Positions 35,301-44,137 of a DNA stretch of 64,000 nucleotides are shown piece after piece; position 1 is the stretch's first letter, and each line of letters begins with the position of its first letter. Source of the stretch: SABI01 sp963676605 (GTDB taxonomy: Bacteria; Spirochaetota; Spirochaetia; Sphaerochaetales; Sphaerochaetaceae); assembly GCA_963676605.2 (NCBI GenBank), contig CAXXSP010000063.1, forward strand, positions 49,760-113,759, given 5' to 3'. The notes beneath the pieces were generated by a model. It made no database searches. It was not told where the DNA came from and saw only the letters and a list, made by a program, of their open reading frames with translations. A program made the position numbers and the translations under genes.

Positions 35301-35482
35301 TGCTGAGAGGGAAGACCTCACAGGAGATCGACCTCAATCAGGTGAGACACTTCCTGAGACCTCTGTTCAAACGTCTCAGAGGCTCCTTCGATTTCGGAGA
35401 ATTCACTGAGGGTGTTCACCGGGAGATGGATGCCATGCTCAACATGGAACAGACGCTTCAGGACGAAGACCTTTTCGCGTGA
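32357..35482 (+). CDS. Hybrid sensor histidine kinase with C-terminal GNAT acetyltransferase domain
   Basis: 1041 residues from the ATG at 32357; an ATG at 32351 touches the AGGAAAGGA site and is less likely. In order (numbered from 32351): about eight membrane spans (1-255), a GAF-like domain (305-460), a PAS domain (480-592) with a CPHC pair at 537-540, HisKA with phosphoacceptor H615 (GIAHEVNNP), HATPase with N box 724-731, DDTGCGIP (755-762) and GSGTGLGL (780-787), then a GNAT N-acetyltransferase-like domain (about 826-990: EILRLAVLPHMRN, TIRLYKKFGFEEVGTY). The fusion is unusual; the GNAT part may acetylate or only sense acyl-CoA. The 3' end overlaps the convergent glycosyltransferase by 25 bp. 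Confidence 0.85.
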   Translation: MIIDISTIIPAVAFLLYVFFFVFGILQYKSDRFYWSFQLYIVFFSIWSFGSFMMHLNSGLMTPLFWNKVMLIGMLSVPFGLTHFVIDILKLQKRRVTVFITVSYLLLIPLMIFNFTGSIVSDAGFNADGSFFYTLADSSIYAYSISYAYLILAFIILLLSTRKNPLGAEGKNVALPIIGVFVMMIGTFLNVFPQLGQYPLDILAATINAVLLFYTIYKYKLISYSLVGLRIIYTTIFAIFSSFIYFGILTIVQLAKEDFAPGSTVELAIVLGLVTALIMYPIRNLLSYLIDSVLIPKRHPYQATILNLSRKMPTILNLDDLAREVTENLSTGMKTEWVLFVTRDPGMEEKEFRIIDHAKCPTEKRKGDIVKFALSSYLTEEIETREKLNSSSVIRLSDEEKNDFAVEGIPPFNVIIPLIFRHQTAGYILISYDISTSPLSQIEIDALEILASQSALSLENALSFEQLRVQGRELELSKNKMEAIFDGIASPVCLIDIDYIIQEANSAAITLFQIEKKQLIGTKCYKALFKRARPCPHCLAVDTLHTGVVQSTEAKEMNRVFSFQYHNVRVPEESKSLFVEIMQDITEQKHMQEEMIRTEKMAGIGTLAAGIAHEVNNPLAAISGTAEIMLSTASPESTDYEYLTDILNYAKGASNVIKEMSIYSRTEERQEKQLIEIVDAVEFSLRMAMRGSDMQNIEVKRNYHALPSLEANEGEIHQLFLNLIVNAVQSMGGRGTLTLTCTEKDGFIYISFDDTGCGIPDKYINQVFTPFFTTKPPGSGTGLGLTNCFNIVEKMEGRIRVRSEEGVGSDFTVILPLGDEGKDTIRFVMANDTSSLSDVFFIQRKVLVGEKGYLEESIHRKEDEKAMHILAFKGIHPVGTVSLMNSDVFWPLPMNKYFKLDEYVERGKSSEILRLAVLPHMRNTSVSIGLIALVFLLARSRGTAQTILDVFSDDTKTIRLYKKFGFEEVGTYHSPSKVTVMMLRGKTSQEIDLNQVRHFLRPLFKRLRGSFDFGEFTEGVHREMDAMLNMEQTLQDEDLFA

Positions 35483-36318
35483 GCAAGGATTGAGGTGACG
35501 AAGGGAGGCAGAAGCTTCTCCTCCCCCATCTCCTGTTCGAAGGATTCATCCTTTTCCGCCGTTCCTGCCCTAAGCTCAGAGCGATAGGCCTGATATCTGA
35601 GAGACATCTCCCTGGTACAGGTCAACCTTGCAAAAAGGGAGCGGGTCTGCATCCTCCAGGACTTCATCGTGAGGGCTTCCTCTTTCATGAAATGGTGCAT
35701 GTCCAGATTCCCTGCACCTGAAGGAGAGTGGGCAAATGCTCCGATATACTCATCCTTCGCGACCGTTTTCACCTGAGAAAGAGTCTTTAGAAGGAACGAC
35801 CGAACATAGTCGTGCTTACTCTGTTCATGAAATCCGGCACAGACCTCCCGTCTGAAAAGATAGGAATGAAGCTGAAAGGAAGGAGCGGATAGGAGCTTTC
35901 TTTCATACGAGCCGCCTGTACCCAATGGGGGTTGTATGTATTCAATACGCCCCTCCTTCACGATCATAGCGGCACACTGAGCTGCTCCTGCACCGAAGAG
36001 CTGCAGGGCCTCGTTCATCTGAGTAAGATATCCGCTATGTATTTCCTCCCCTGCATGCAGGAAGAGGACGAGATCTCCTTCGGCTCTCTCAAGTCCCCGG
36101 TTGAATGCGGCGGCAGTACCTGTCCAGACGAGTTCTATGCCTGCTTCTCCTGCAGCAAGACCTGAGTGAATCTGAGAGGAGACGAGAACCATCTGAAAAG
36201 ATGTATAGTCCTGTCCCCTCACTGAAGAGAGTGAACGCTCCAACTCATCGTCCCAGATCTCACCCGCTATGATGACTGATATCAGAGGGCGGTCATACTG
36301 TCTCTCAACGAATTTCAT
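35458..36318 (-). CDS. Family 2 glycosyltransferase-like protein
   Basis: 286 residues from the ATG at 36318. The start PLISVIIAGEIWDDELERSLSSVRGQDY and the region AFNRGLERAEGDLVLFLHAGEEIHSGY match the nucleotide-sugar-binding half of GT2 enzymes; however the DxD metal motif is replaced by HAG, and the C-terminal half is not typical. It may be an inactive or divergent transferase of cell-surface polysaccharide. The ribosome site is weak. It overlaps the sensor kinase end by 25 bp, tail to tail. Confidence 0.65.
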   Translation of the reverse strand: MKFVERQYDRPLISVIIAGEIWDDELERSLSSVRGQDYTSFQMVLVSSQIHSGLAAGEAGIELVWTGTAAAFNRGLERAEGDLVLFLHAGEEIHSGYLTQMNEALQLFGAGAAQCAAMIVKEGRIEYIQPPLGTGGSYERKLLSAPSFQLHSYLFRREVCAGFHEQSKHDYVRSFLLKTLSQVKTVAKDEYIGAFAHSPSGAGNLDMHHFMKEEALTMKSWRMQTRSLFARLTCTREMSLRYQAYRSELRAGTAEKDESFEQEMGEEKLLPPFVTSILAHAKRSSS

Positions 36319-36406
36319 ATTACTGAATATACTACACGAACGGAAAAACGGCATCAGTCACCGCTGCACTCTTTCATGCCCTCGTGCCCTCGGGTATACT
36401 GATTCT

Positions 36407-36823
36407 ATGAGCCAAAGGTATGAACGCGCTTCAGCTCTCAGAAGATTCATCTCCTACATTCTCGATATACTGATTGGGGCAGCGGCCTTCACCCCTGTCT
36501 TCATATGGTACCTGAGAGGTCTGTTCAGTGAGCGAAGCGGAGTGTATCTCCTTGGTTACGGACCGCTCCTAGTCTACTTCTGTATCCTCTGCAGGTTCCT
36601 CTACCTCACAATTCTCTGGAAAACAGGAGGAACTGCAGCTGAACGGCTTGTCGGTATCCGGGTGATACACAGAAACGGAGAGCCTCTGTCTCTGGTGCGC
36701 TGTGCGCTCCGTGCCCTGACGCTCCCTCTTGATGTACTCTCTCTCGGGTGTGTCTATATCCCCTTCCCCCATGAAGGGCTCCATGACAGGATGAGTGACA
36801 GCACGGTACGGATGAGGCACTGA
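36407..36823 (+). CDS. RDD family membrane protein
   Basis: 138 residues from the ATG at 36407; the longer open frame from 36269 would run into the promoter and the divergent gene. Three hydrophobic segments (about 18-37, 45-65 and 100-118) match the RDD fold: the first Arg-x-x-x-x-Asp pattern is RRFISYILDILIG, and the second half has TGGTAAERLVGIRVIHRNGE and a late conserved Asp, DRMSDS. Function unknown; some members act as Na+/H+ antiporters. Confidence 0.75.
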   Translation: MSQRYERASALRRFISYILDILIGAAAFTPVFIWYLRGLFSERSGVYLLGYGPLLVYFCILCRFLYLTILWKTGGTAAERLVGIRVIHRNGEPLSLVRCALRALTLPLDVLSLGCVYIPFPHEGLHDRMSDSTVRMRH

Positions 36824-36862
36824 GCTCTTGTCTGTTCCCCGATTCCCCGGTACAGTGGGCGC

Positions 36863-37237
36863 ATGGACATCCTGATAACTATTGATGACATCCTTGAGAT
36901 GACAGCACGGTTGTACGAGACAGAAGCCACACAGAAATTCTATGACGCACTCCCGATGGAATGTTTCCTGAGCAGATGGGGAGAAGAATTCTATGGTGAT
37001 ATCCCCGTCATGCTTGAAGAGGATGATACCATGAGAGATGTCATGGATGTGGGAGAGATTGCGTTCTGGCCGCCGGGAAACGCCTTCTGTATCGTGTTCG
37101 GTCCTACGCCGATGAGCAGAGGCGAGGAGCCGGTCCTCGCTTCTGACGCAATTCCTCTCGGACTCATCACCGACTGCCCCCTTAGCGAGCTATCGGCCAA
37201 GGGTGACGAGGTCGAATGTATCATCGAGGCTCTTTAA
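36863..37237 (+). CDS. Cyclophilin-like fold protein (TM1367 family)
   Basis: 124 residues. The sequence has the family pattern of the cyclophilin-like DUF369/TM1367 group: start DILITIDDILEMTARLYETEA, then GDIAFWPPGNAFCIVFGPTPMSRGEEP, with the acidic loop and final LG.ITDCPLSELSAKGDEVECIIE. The fold resembles cyclophilins but the catalytic residues are absent; the job is unknown. It follows the RDD gene with only 39 bases between, possibly as an operon. Confidence 0.72.
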   Translation: MDILITIDDILEMTARLYETEATQKFYDALPMECFLSRWGEEFYGDIPVMLEEDDTMRDVMDVGEIAFWPPGNAFCIVFGPTPMSRGEEPVLASDAIPLGLITDCPLSELSAKGDEVECIIEAL

Positions 37238-37292
37238 CAGGTCTCACCCGTAACCGGACCCCCTCTGGGGAGAGGGGATCGTAGAGCGAAAA

Positions 37293-38771
37293 TCAGATTC
37301 CGTACATCTTCATGCGGACATCGAGATACGACTGATATACCTCGTTATACATCTCCACATTCGCACTGTTCGGTTTCGCATGCTTAGAGTAATCGAGTTC
37401 GACATGCTCCTTGCACAGCTCTGTGATATCTCCCTGACCATCGACCCACATCGCCTGCAGAGCGGCACCGAGAGAGCCGCTCTCCTTGCTCGTCACACCA
37501 ATCACTTCGGTATTCATGATATCGGCGGCGATCTGTCTCCACGGAGCACTGTTGCTGCCTCCACCTGTGATCTTCATCAGTTCTATGGGTCCGGTATTCT
37601 TCGTCAGGAGATCGCGTCCCCATCTCAGGTTGAATATAACAGACTCGGCTGAAGAGCGGATGAGGTTCTCCTTCTTCAGAGTCTTGAAGGTAAGACCGGC
37701 CACCACTCCCTTTGAGTTGGGGAGTGCCGGCATTCTCTCTCCGTTGAGGAAGGGGACCATGACCACTCCTTCTGCTCCGGGTACGCTCTTCTCCAGATAC
37801 GCATCAAACTCTTTCACGCTGAGGTCGAATAGTTCCTGATAGGCGGTGGATGTGCTGGTGGCATTCATCGTGAGTACGGTTGGAATCCAACCGCCGTTAC
37901 CGGCACACTGGATCTGCGTGATAGGGTCAAAGAAGAAGGGTTTATTGGTACTGGAGTACATATTGATCACACCGCTGGTACCAAGAGTCATCGCTGCGGT
38001 TCCGTCTTCGACGGTTCCTGTACCGAGTGAGGCCATCATGTTATCCCCGCTGCCCGGTGACACGATGACATGCTCGCCCAGACCATATTTCGCAGCGATC
38101 TCCCGCGTGATGGTACCCAGGGGCTCTCCATCGGTCGCGAGTGCAGGGAGAGCCTTCTTCAGGATCCCGCTCTCATCCATGAGAGCAACCACCTCATCAC
38201 TCCAGGTAAGGCTCGTCACATTGAAATAGCCGGTCCCCGAAGCGCTGCCGATATCTGTGGCCTGAATGCCGGTAAGATAGTAGTTGATATAATCCTTCGG
38301 ATTGAAGGCCACGGCGATTCTCTTATAGAGATCCGGCTCGTGCTTCTTCATCCACAGCAGCTTGCTCGCAGTATACCCGACCGGGATCGAGGTGCCGATC
38401 TTCTCGATTGTTCCGGTCTCTCCGCCGCAGGCGGCGATGAGTTCCGCGTTCTCCGTTGCCGTCTCGGTATCATTCCACAGCTTCGCAGGCCTGATCACTT
38501 CATTACTGCCATCGAGGACGACGAGACCGTGCTGATGACCTGAAACACCGATTCCTCTGATCCGGGAACGCTCATCTCCCATCCCGTCAAGAGCTTCATG
38601 CATCGCTGTATCGAGTGCCTCGATCCACCAAGAAGGTTCCTGCTCCCGTCTTCCGTTCTCAAGGGCTATGATATCGTGTTTCGCATACCCGTCAGAAACT
38701 ATCTTCTTTTTCTTTTCATCATAGACGATGACCTTCGTTCCCTGCGTGCCGCAGTCAATACCGATATACAT
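37293..38771 (-). CDS. xylB: Xylulokinase
   Basis: 492 residues, FGGY kinase that phosphorylates D-xylulose with ATP. N-terminal GIDCGTQGTKV phosphate loop, GVSGHQHGLVVLD with catalytic region, KLWNDTET, then GSGDNMMASLGTGTV and the ATP-site MKITGGGSNSAPWRQIAADIMN near the C-terminus. GTAGGAGG precedes the ATG. It stands alone here; xylose isomerase is not in the window, so substrate could also be another ketopentose. The upstream 275 bp to the next gene holds no clear ORF. Confidence 0.9.
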   Translation of the reverse strand: MYIGIDCGTQGTKVIVYDEKKKKIVSDGYAKHDIIALENGRREQEPSWWIEALDTAMHEALDGMGDERSRIRGIGVSGHQHGLVVLDGSNEVIRPAKLWNDTETATENAELIAACGGETGTIEKIGTSIPVGYTASKLLWMKKHEPDLYKRIAVAFNPKDYINYYLTGIQATDIGSASGTGYFNVTSLTWSDEVVALMDESGILKKALPALATDGEPLGTITREIAAKYGLGEHVIVSPGSGDNMMASLGTGTVEDGTAAMTLGTSGVINMYSSTNKPFFFDPITQIQCAGNGGWIPTVLTMNATSTSTAYQELFDLSVKEFDAYLEKSVPGAEGVVMVPFLNGERMPALPNSKGVVAGLTFKTLKKENLIRSSAESVIFNLRWGRDLLTKNTGPIELMKITGGGSNSAPWRQIAADIMNTEVIGVTSKESGSLGAALQAMWVDGQGDITELCKEHVELDYSKHAKPNSANVEMYNEVYQSYLDVRMKMYGI

Positions 38772-39046
38772 GATACCGCCTCCTACCTATTTTATTCATG
38801 TATCCTGTGTATAGAGAGATGTATCAGGCGTAAAAACAGCCTGTCAGAACAATTCTTCTCTTTCAGGATGATACCTATCATACCATTCATCAGGTCTTTA
38901 AAGCAAAGATTTCTTGCAGGAGGATACCGAGCTTCCTATTCCATGTTCCAGAGATACAATAATTCCACCTCCAGCACTTTCGCACCTGGGTGAATTGCTA
39001 TAGACTGGAGTGAACAATACAGACAGATACACAGGTGGAACCTTAC

Positions 39047-39997
39047 ATGAATAGCATAGTAGTAGCAGGTGCCGGAGTATTCGGTACAGCCCTCGCCCAG
39101 CGCCTTGCATGGAACCCGGAGAACACGGTAGTTCTCTATTCGATAGAACAGGATGTAGTGGAAGATATCAACTCATCGCACATGAACAGCAAATACTTTC
39201 CGGGAAGACATATACATTCCTCAATCATCGCCACAGGTGATATCGCCTGCGCCTACGGGGCAGATTATATCTTTCTCGCAATCCCCTCGAAGGCGATAGA
39301 GTCCTATACCCATGAGATCCATCCGCACTGCAAGGAAGATGTGGTGATCGTGAATCTCTCGAAGGGACTGAGCGACGACGGGTCCTTCCTGACCGATTCG
39401 ATTCCCTTCGCAAAACAGGTCTCGCTGAAAGGACCCACATTCGCAGTGGAACTGATGAACGGCGCTCCTTCCGGGATGACGGTCGGAGGGGACAGAAGCT
39501 GTTACGAACGTCTACGCAAGGTATTTGCAGAGACAGTCATCGCACTCGATTACACCTCTGATATCAGAGGTGTGGAACTGATGAGCGTGCTGAAGAATAT
39601 GTATGCGATAGCAATCGGTATCGTCAGCGGAAGGTATAACTCGGCGAATGTGGACTTCCTTGTCATGACCCGTGCTGTGAATGAGATGAGAGACCTGGTT
39701 GAACTCTACGGATGTGAGAGAGAGACGATCTTCACCTACTGCGGTATCGGAGATCTCGGTCTCACAAGCCTTACCGACCTCTCAAGAAACAGGACACTCG
39801 GACTTCTCATCGGCAAGGGGTTCAGCAATGACCCGAAGAGCGGTACTGTGATTGAAGGACTGAGAACAATAAAACTCCTTGAGGAACTCGTCAGAAACTC
39901 CCGAACTGATCGCTCCTTCCCGCTGCTCCACGCACTGTACGCTCTGGTGTACGAAGATTCCTCCCTGAATTCCTACATCCTCTCTGTCGTCTCTTAG
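39047..39997 (+). CDS. gpsA: NAD(P)H-dependent glycerol-3-phosphate dehydrogenase
   Basis: 316 residues from the ATG at 39047, with AGGTGG 8 bases upstream (an in-frame GTG at 39035 would overlap that site). It makes sn-glycerol-3-phosphate from dihydroxyacetone phosphate for phospholipids. Rossmann motif VVAGAGVFGTALAQRLAWN, LSKGL, the GPTFAVEL motif and the catalytic lysine in SVLKNMYAIAIGI, with a CGIGDLGLTSLTDLSRNRTLG substrate loop. Slightly shorter than typical at the C-terminus. Confidence 0.87.
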   Translation: MNSIVVAGAGVFGTALAQRLAWNPENTVVLYSIEQDVVEDINSSHMNSKYFPGRHIHSSIIATGDIACAYGADYIFLAIPSKAIESYTHEIHPHCKEDVVIVNLSKGLSDDGSFLTDSIPFAKQVSLKGPTFAVELMNGAPSGMTVGGDRSCYERLRKVFAETVIALDYTSDIRGVELMSVLKNMYAIAIGIVSGRYNSANVDFLVMTRAVNEMRDLVELYGCERETIFTYCGIGDLGLTSLTDLSRNRTLGLLIGKGFSNDPKSGTVIEGLRTIKLLEELVRNSRTDRSFPLLHALYALVYEDSSLNSYILSVVS

Positions 39998-40035
39998 GTA
40001 TTTCGGATTTTTCTTTTCCGTAGTACCATGAAGGT

Positions 40036-41781
40036 ATGAAAGAGAGACCTACACGTAACCTCATAGACACGGCTATGGGAAGAGTTCCTGCTGATCTGTG
40101 CATCCTGAATGCGCAGATCGCAGATGTATTCAACGGAGAGTTCTTCACCTCCTCGCTCCTGATCAAAGACGGCCTGATCGCAGGCTTTTGCTCACAACCA
40201 GATACTCCGGCCTTGAAGACCATCGATGCCGAGGGAAAATATCTTGTTCCGGGTTTCATTGATGCACACGTTCATATCGAATCCTCTCACTGCTCTCCGA
40301 CGGCTTTCAGCGATGCTGTCGTTCCCTGCGGGACGACGAGCGTGATCGCAGATCCGCATGAGATCTGTAACGTGAGCGGTCTGGCGGGACTTGAGTATAT
40401 GATGGAATCAAGCCGCAATACCCCTCTGGAGGTGTTTTTCATGGTGCCCTCCTGTGTTCCGGCGACGGAGCATGAACACGCGGGAGCAGTGCTGGACTCA
40501 CAGAAGATTGCCTCGGCACTCGAGGATGAGCGGGTTCTGGGCCTTGGTGAGATGATGAATTTCCCCGGAGTCATAGGAGGAGATGAAGAGGTCCTCAGGA
40601 AGCTCTCCCTTGCTGATACCTATGGGAAACCGGTAGACGGTCATGCACCGACCCTTGCCGGAAGAGCTCTGGATGCCTATAGCGGCGCCGGGATTATCAG
40701 CGACCACGAGAGCGAGACTCCCGACGAACTGAAAGAACGGATCAGGAGAGGTATGTATGTCATGCTGCGCCAGGGCTCCGCCTGTAAAAACCTTCTTTCC
40801 CTCCTGAACGGAGTAACACAAGAGAATATGAGATTCACTCTGTTCTGCACCGACGATAAACAGCCCCACTCGATCCTTTCCGAAGGACATATCAATTACA
40901 ATGCACGTCTCGCCATCGAAGCCGGACTCGCACCGATCGATGCGATACGTATCGCCACGGTGAATGCAGCGACCTGTTATAACCTGAAGGACAGAGGAGC
41001 GATAGCTCCCGGTCTGAGAGCAGATTTCTTCCTTACCGATGATATCTCGAAGATGGAAATTGAGAGTGTCTATATCGGCGGTACCGAAGTAGCACGGAAA
41101 GGAACCATCATCACTCCCTCCCAGCCGGTAAGTGGAGACTCGGTCACCTCATCAGTTCACATTCCCGAGCTCTCTGTTCACGACCTCGAGCTTCCCCTCA
41201 CCGGGAAGAGGGTGCGGGTGATCGATATCATTCCCGGAGGAGTTGTGACAGGCAAGGGTGAGGCAGAGGTGAACAGGGAAAACGGGAACTGGATTCATGA
41301 TCCTTCTCAGGATATCTTAAAGCTCTCCGTGATTGAACGGCACCACGGAACAGGACATATCGGAAAGGCTCTTATCAGGGGCTACGGAATGTCTCACGGA
41401 GCAGTGGCCACCACGATCGCCCATGATTCACATAACATCATCGTCATCGGTGACAATGATGAGGATATGCTGATGGCAGTGAATACGCTGAAAGAGATCG
41501 GAGGAGGTATCACGATGGTGAAAGACTCCCGTGTACTTTCCTCGCTGGCACATCCGATTGCGGGACTGATGAGTGATCAGCCGCTCTCCAGTGTCCACTC
41601 CCAGCTGACTTCCCTGCATGAGATTGCACAGAGAGAGCTCGGCACTTCCCCCGGTATCGACCCGTTCATGACTCTCTCGTTCATGGCACTGCCGGTCATA
41701 CCGACCTATAAACTGACTGACATGGGTCTTTTTGATGTGACCTCGTTTTCCTTTGTTCCTCTTGAAATTCAGGCGGACTGA
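40036..41781 (+). CDS. ade: Adenine deaminase
   Basis: 581 residues. Deaminates adenine to hypoxanthine for purine salvage. An amidohydrolase domain carries GFIDAHVHIESSH with the first metal histidines, DPHEI, GLGEMMNFPGVIGGD, and the PVDGHAPTLAG and DHE SETPDE ligands; the family-typical C-terminal domain (from about residue 420) has GKGEAEVNREN, IERHHGTG and GLMSDQP. Length is normal for the family. It follows gpsA with 38 bases between and is convergent with the pit gene, with only 7 bases between stops. Confidence 0.92.
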   Translation: MKERPTRNLIDTAMGRVPADLCILNAQIADVFNGEFFTSSLLIKDGLIAGFCSQPDTPALKTIDAEGKYLVPGFIDAHVHIESSHCSPTAFSDAVVPCGTTSVIADPHEICNVSGLAGLEYMMESSRNTPLEVFFMVPSCVPATEHEHAGAVLDSQKIASALEDERVLGLGEMMNFPGVIGGDEEVLRKLSLADTYGKPVDGHAPTLAGRALDAYSGAGIISDHESETPDELKERIRRGMYVMLRQGSACKNLLSLLNGVTQENMRFTLFCTDDKQPHSILSEGHINYNARLAIEAGLAPIDAIRIATVNAATCYNLKDRGAIAPGLRADFFLTDDISKMEIESVYIGGTEVARKGTIITPSQPVSGDSVTSSVHIPELSVHDLELPLTGKRVRVIDIIPGGVVTGKGEAEVNRENGNWIHDPSQDILKLSVIERHHGTGHIGKALIRGYGMSHGAVATTIAHDSHNIIVIGDNDEDMLMAVNTLKEIGGGITMVKDSRVLSSLAHPIAGLMSDQPLSSVHSQLTSLHEIAQRELGTSPGIDPFMTLSFMALPVIPTYKLTDMGLFDVTSFSFVPLEIQAD

Positions 41782-41788
41782 AACCTCT

Positions 41789-42817
41789 CTAAAAAATACA
41801 CAGGAGCAGGTAGGCAACTGATCCGGATACAACAGGAGTGACGATCCACCCTACGGCTATCTTTATCAGGAGGGTGATTCTGATGGAATGCCATGCCTTT
41901 CTGGCAACAGCAATCCCGAGAACTGCCCCTACGCTTGCCTGTGACTGACTGACCGGTATCAAAGGCGGTGCGGGCAGTCCCCCTGATTTCAGAAGAGAGT
42001 GCAGCGAAGTCGAAGAAAACAGGAACAGAACCATAGCCGTAGAAAGTACCACCGTGAAGGCATCTACGGGAGAAAGCTGGAACAGATGACTGCCGACACT
42101 CATCATAACCCTCTTCGAGTAGGTGATGATTCCCAGGGCAATGGCGAGAGAGCCGATGAGAAACAGCTGTGTTGAGATGTCTCGGACCCACGGTAGCAGA
42201 GAAAGCTTCTGATCCGTGAACGCGGGGAGGAATATTCCGGTCACATTCGCGATATTGTTCGCGCCGAGGGCGTAGGAGCCTGCAGCTCCCGCCGCAATCA
42301 GGAGCCACCTGGTATAGGCGTCGATCGTCAGGAGGTGTATTCTCTTCTTCTTGAGAAAACTGCCTATTAGAAGAGTCAGGAGGGCACTCAGGAGGGCTGC
42401 GAGAACAGGCGAGTAGATCCAGGTCGCAGCGATCCTCAAAAGGAGCGGGATATCGAGGGGAATAGCTTCCAGGAGAGCATATCCGCTCAATGCACCGATG
42501 ATAGCCTGACTCGTCGAGACAGGCAAAGCGAAACGGGTCATGATAAGAACACTCAATGCTGCACTCAGGGTGACGATTGCCGAGGAGGGAATATCGTGTA
42601 CGGCGGCAAGTGAACGGAGTCCTTCACTTGCCCCCTCCCCTGCGGTGAGGGCTCCGAGCAGGACACACACCGAAGAGATGAAAGCAGCCTTCCTGAAAGA
42701 GACCATACGGGTACCGACGGCGGTACCGAACACGTTCGCAGCATCATTTGCACCCAGAGACCACCCCATGAACAGCGCTGTTCCCAGAAACAGCAGCAGG
42801 GTACCGCTCATTCTCAC
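41789..42817 (-). CDS. pit: Inorganic phosphate transporter, Pit family
   Basis: 342 residues with about ten spans. The two internally repeated signatures are present: GWSLGANDAANVFGTAVGTRM near the N-terminus and SYALGANNIANVTGIF in the second half, each with the Gly-Ala-Asn-Asp/Asn core for phosphate. Transports phosphate (or sulfate/metal phosphate) with a cation. Overlaps the upstream regulator gene by 4 bp, typical of the Pit accessory arrangement. Confidence 0.92.
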   Translation of the reverse strand: MRMSGTLLLFLGTALFMGWSLGANDAANVFGTAVGTRMVSFRKAAFISSVCVLLGALTAGEGASEGLRSLAAVHDIPSSAIVTLSAALSVLIMTRFALPVSTSQAIIGALSGYALLEAIPLDIPLLLRIAATWIYSPVLAALLSALLTLLIGSFLKKKRIHLLTIDAYTRWLLIAAGAAGSYALGANNIANVTGIFLPAFTDQKLSLLPWVRDISTQLFLIGSLAIALGIITYSKRVMMSVGSHLFQLSPVDAFTVVLSTAMVLFLFSSTSLHSLLKSGGLPAPPLIPVSQSQASVGAVLGIAVARKAWHSIRITLLIKIAVGWIVTPVVSGSVAYLLLCIF

Positions 42818-43464
42818 ACACCTCTCTTCAGGGCACTGATCACAAGGTCCTTCCCTATGTCCTCACAGATATCTGAAAGAACCGAGAGGAGATCAAGAAA
42901 CCGGGTAATATGCATTTTCTCTGAAAGTCTTAGCGAGGGAATACCATTGTAGATCTCCTCGATAACCTTTTCCTGAAGCTCATCAACTTCCTTCTCACAG
43001 GTGAATACCTCAGCAGTCTTTTCCTGTACCTCACGGGGATGGGAAAAATAGGCTTCCCCGGCAGAGACCAGAGCCTCCGCCGAGATATTCGTACTCTCGC
43101 TGATTCTCTTAAGATGAGGAACCACGGGCTCGGGAATGTGAGGCCGTTCTATGTCAAGAAGGATAAGCAGACGTTTCGTCTCATCGATAAAATCATCGAA
43201 CCGATTGAGAATTCTGTCTACATCACTGCGTGTATCAGGAATCAGGAGGTAGGCATACAGGTCATGTTTCACTCGTCTGAGAATCTCGTCGGCGTCATGT
43301 TCCACCTCCCGCATCCTCTGGACGGAGAGAGTGAATTTCTCCTCATCGTTCACGAAGTATGCTTCAATACTCTCTGTCAGAATTTCACCTGTTCTACCTA
43401 CCCGTTCCAGGAATTCACTGATGGAGACCATGAGTATCCTGCTTTTTGCATTGAAAATATTCAC
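42814..43464 (-). CDS. DUF47/PhoU-like Pit accessory protein
   Basis: 216 residues, all-helical four-helix-bundle protein of the TIGR00153/DUF47 (PhoU-related) family. Repeated E-x-x-A-D patterns, such as REVEHDADEILRRVKHDLY and CEKEVDELQEKVIEEIY, likely bind metal. These proteins regulate or couple to the Pit permease translated next to them. Overlap with the pit start is ATGA. Confidence 0.88.
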   Translation of the reverse strand: MNIFNAKSRILMVSISEFLERVGRTGEILTESIEAYFVNDEEKFTLSVQRMREVEHDADEILRRVKHDLYAYLLIPDTRSDVDRILNRFDDFIDETKRLLILLDIERPHIPEPVVPHLKRISESTNISAEALVSAGEAYFSHPREVQEKTAEVFTCEKEVDELQEKVIEEIYNGIPSLRLSEKMHITRFLDLLSVLSDICEDIGKDLVISALKRGV

Positions 43465-43549
43465 TTTATTCCCCTATTCCTATGATACCCTACCCGCCGG
43501 TTATCTGTAAATCTTGATAACTTTTCATTTTTCCTACACACTACATTCT

Positions 43550-44137
43550 ATGCAGGAATCAACGTCTACTCACTCTCACCCGAACGTCCCGTTCTTCCGG
43601 CTCTTCCTCTCTACCTTCAGGCTCTCCCTGTTCACCCTTGGCGGAGGCTACGTCATCGTCCCCCTCATGAGAACTCTGTTCGTCGAGAACTATGGATGGA
43701 TCGATGAGGAAGAGATGCTCGATATCATCGCGATATCCCAGTCATCACCGGGCCCGATTGCAGTGAATACCTCAATCCTTGTCGGATACCGTATGAGAGG
43801 GATCAGGGGAGCTCTGACGACGCTTCTCGGAACTATACTCCCTGCCATGCTTATCCTCTCTCTGTTATCTCTTGTCTATGAAGCCGTAAGTGAAAACACC
43901 TATATCACGTGGCTGTTCGAGGGAATGAGAATCGGAGTCTCGGCTGTCATCATCCATGCGGTGTACGTCATGGCTCACACGATAGCTAAGAAGAAAGAGA
44001 TCATGAGCATCCTGATCATGGCAGCTGCCTTTATCCTCTCGTTCCTTTTTTCCATCAATATTATCGCCCTTATCGCCTTCGGTGTCCTGAGCGGAATCAT
44101 CCGGTTCCTGACGGAACATAAGAGAGGTGAAGCATGA
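43550..44137 (+). CDS. Chromate transporter subunit (first of pair)
   Basis: 195 residues from the ATG at 43550. Short-chain CHR family half, with LSLFTLGGGYVIVPLMRTLFVE, the ISQSSPGPIAVNTSILVGYRMRG signature and six membrane spans. Two short subunits act together to export chromate or, more commonly, an unknown anion. The ribosome site is weak. It overlaps the second subunit by ATGA. Confidence 0.85.
   Translation: MQESTSTHSHPNVPFFRLFLSTFRLSLFTLGGGYVIVPLMRTLFVENYGWIDEEEMLDIIAISQSSPGPIAVNTSILVGYRMRGIRGALTTLLGTILPAMLILSLLSLVYEAVSENTYITWLFEGMRIGVSAVIIHAVYVMAHTIAKKKEIMSILIMAAAFILSFLFSINIIALIAFGVLSGIIRFLTEHKRGEA

Noticed and set aside
37260..37277. Terminator hairpin CCCCTCT/AGAGGGG after the cyclophilin-like gene
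   Set aside because: Stem is good but no T-run follows on either strand.
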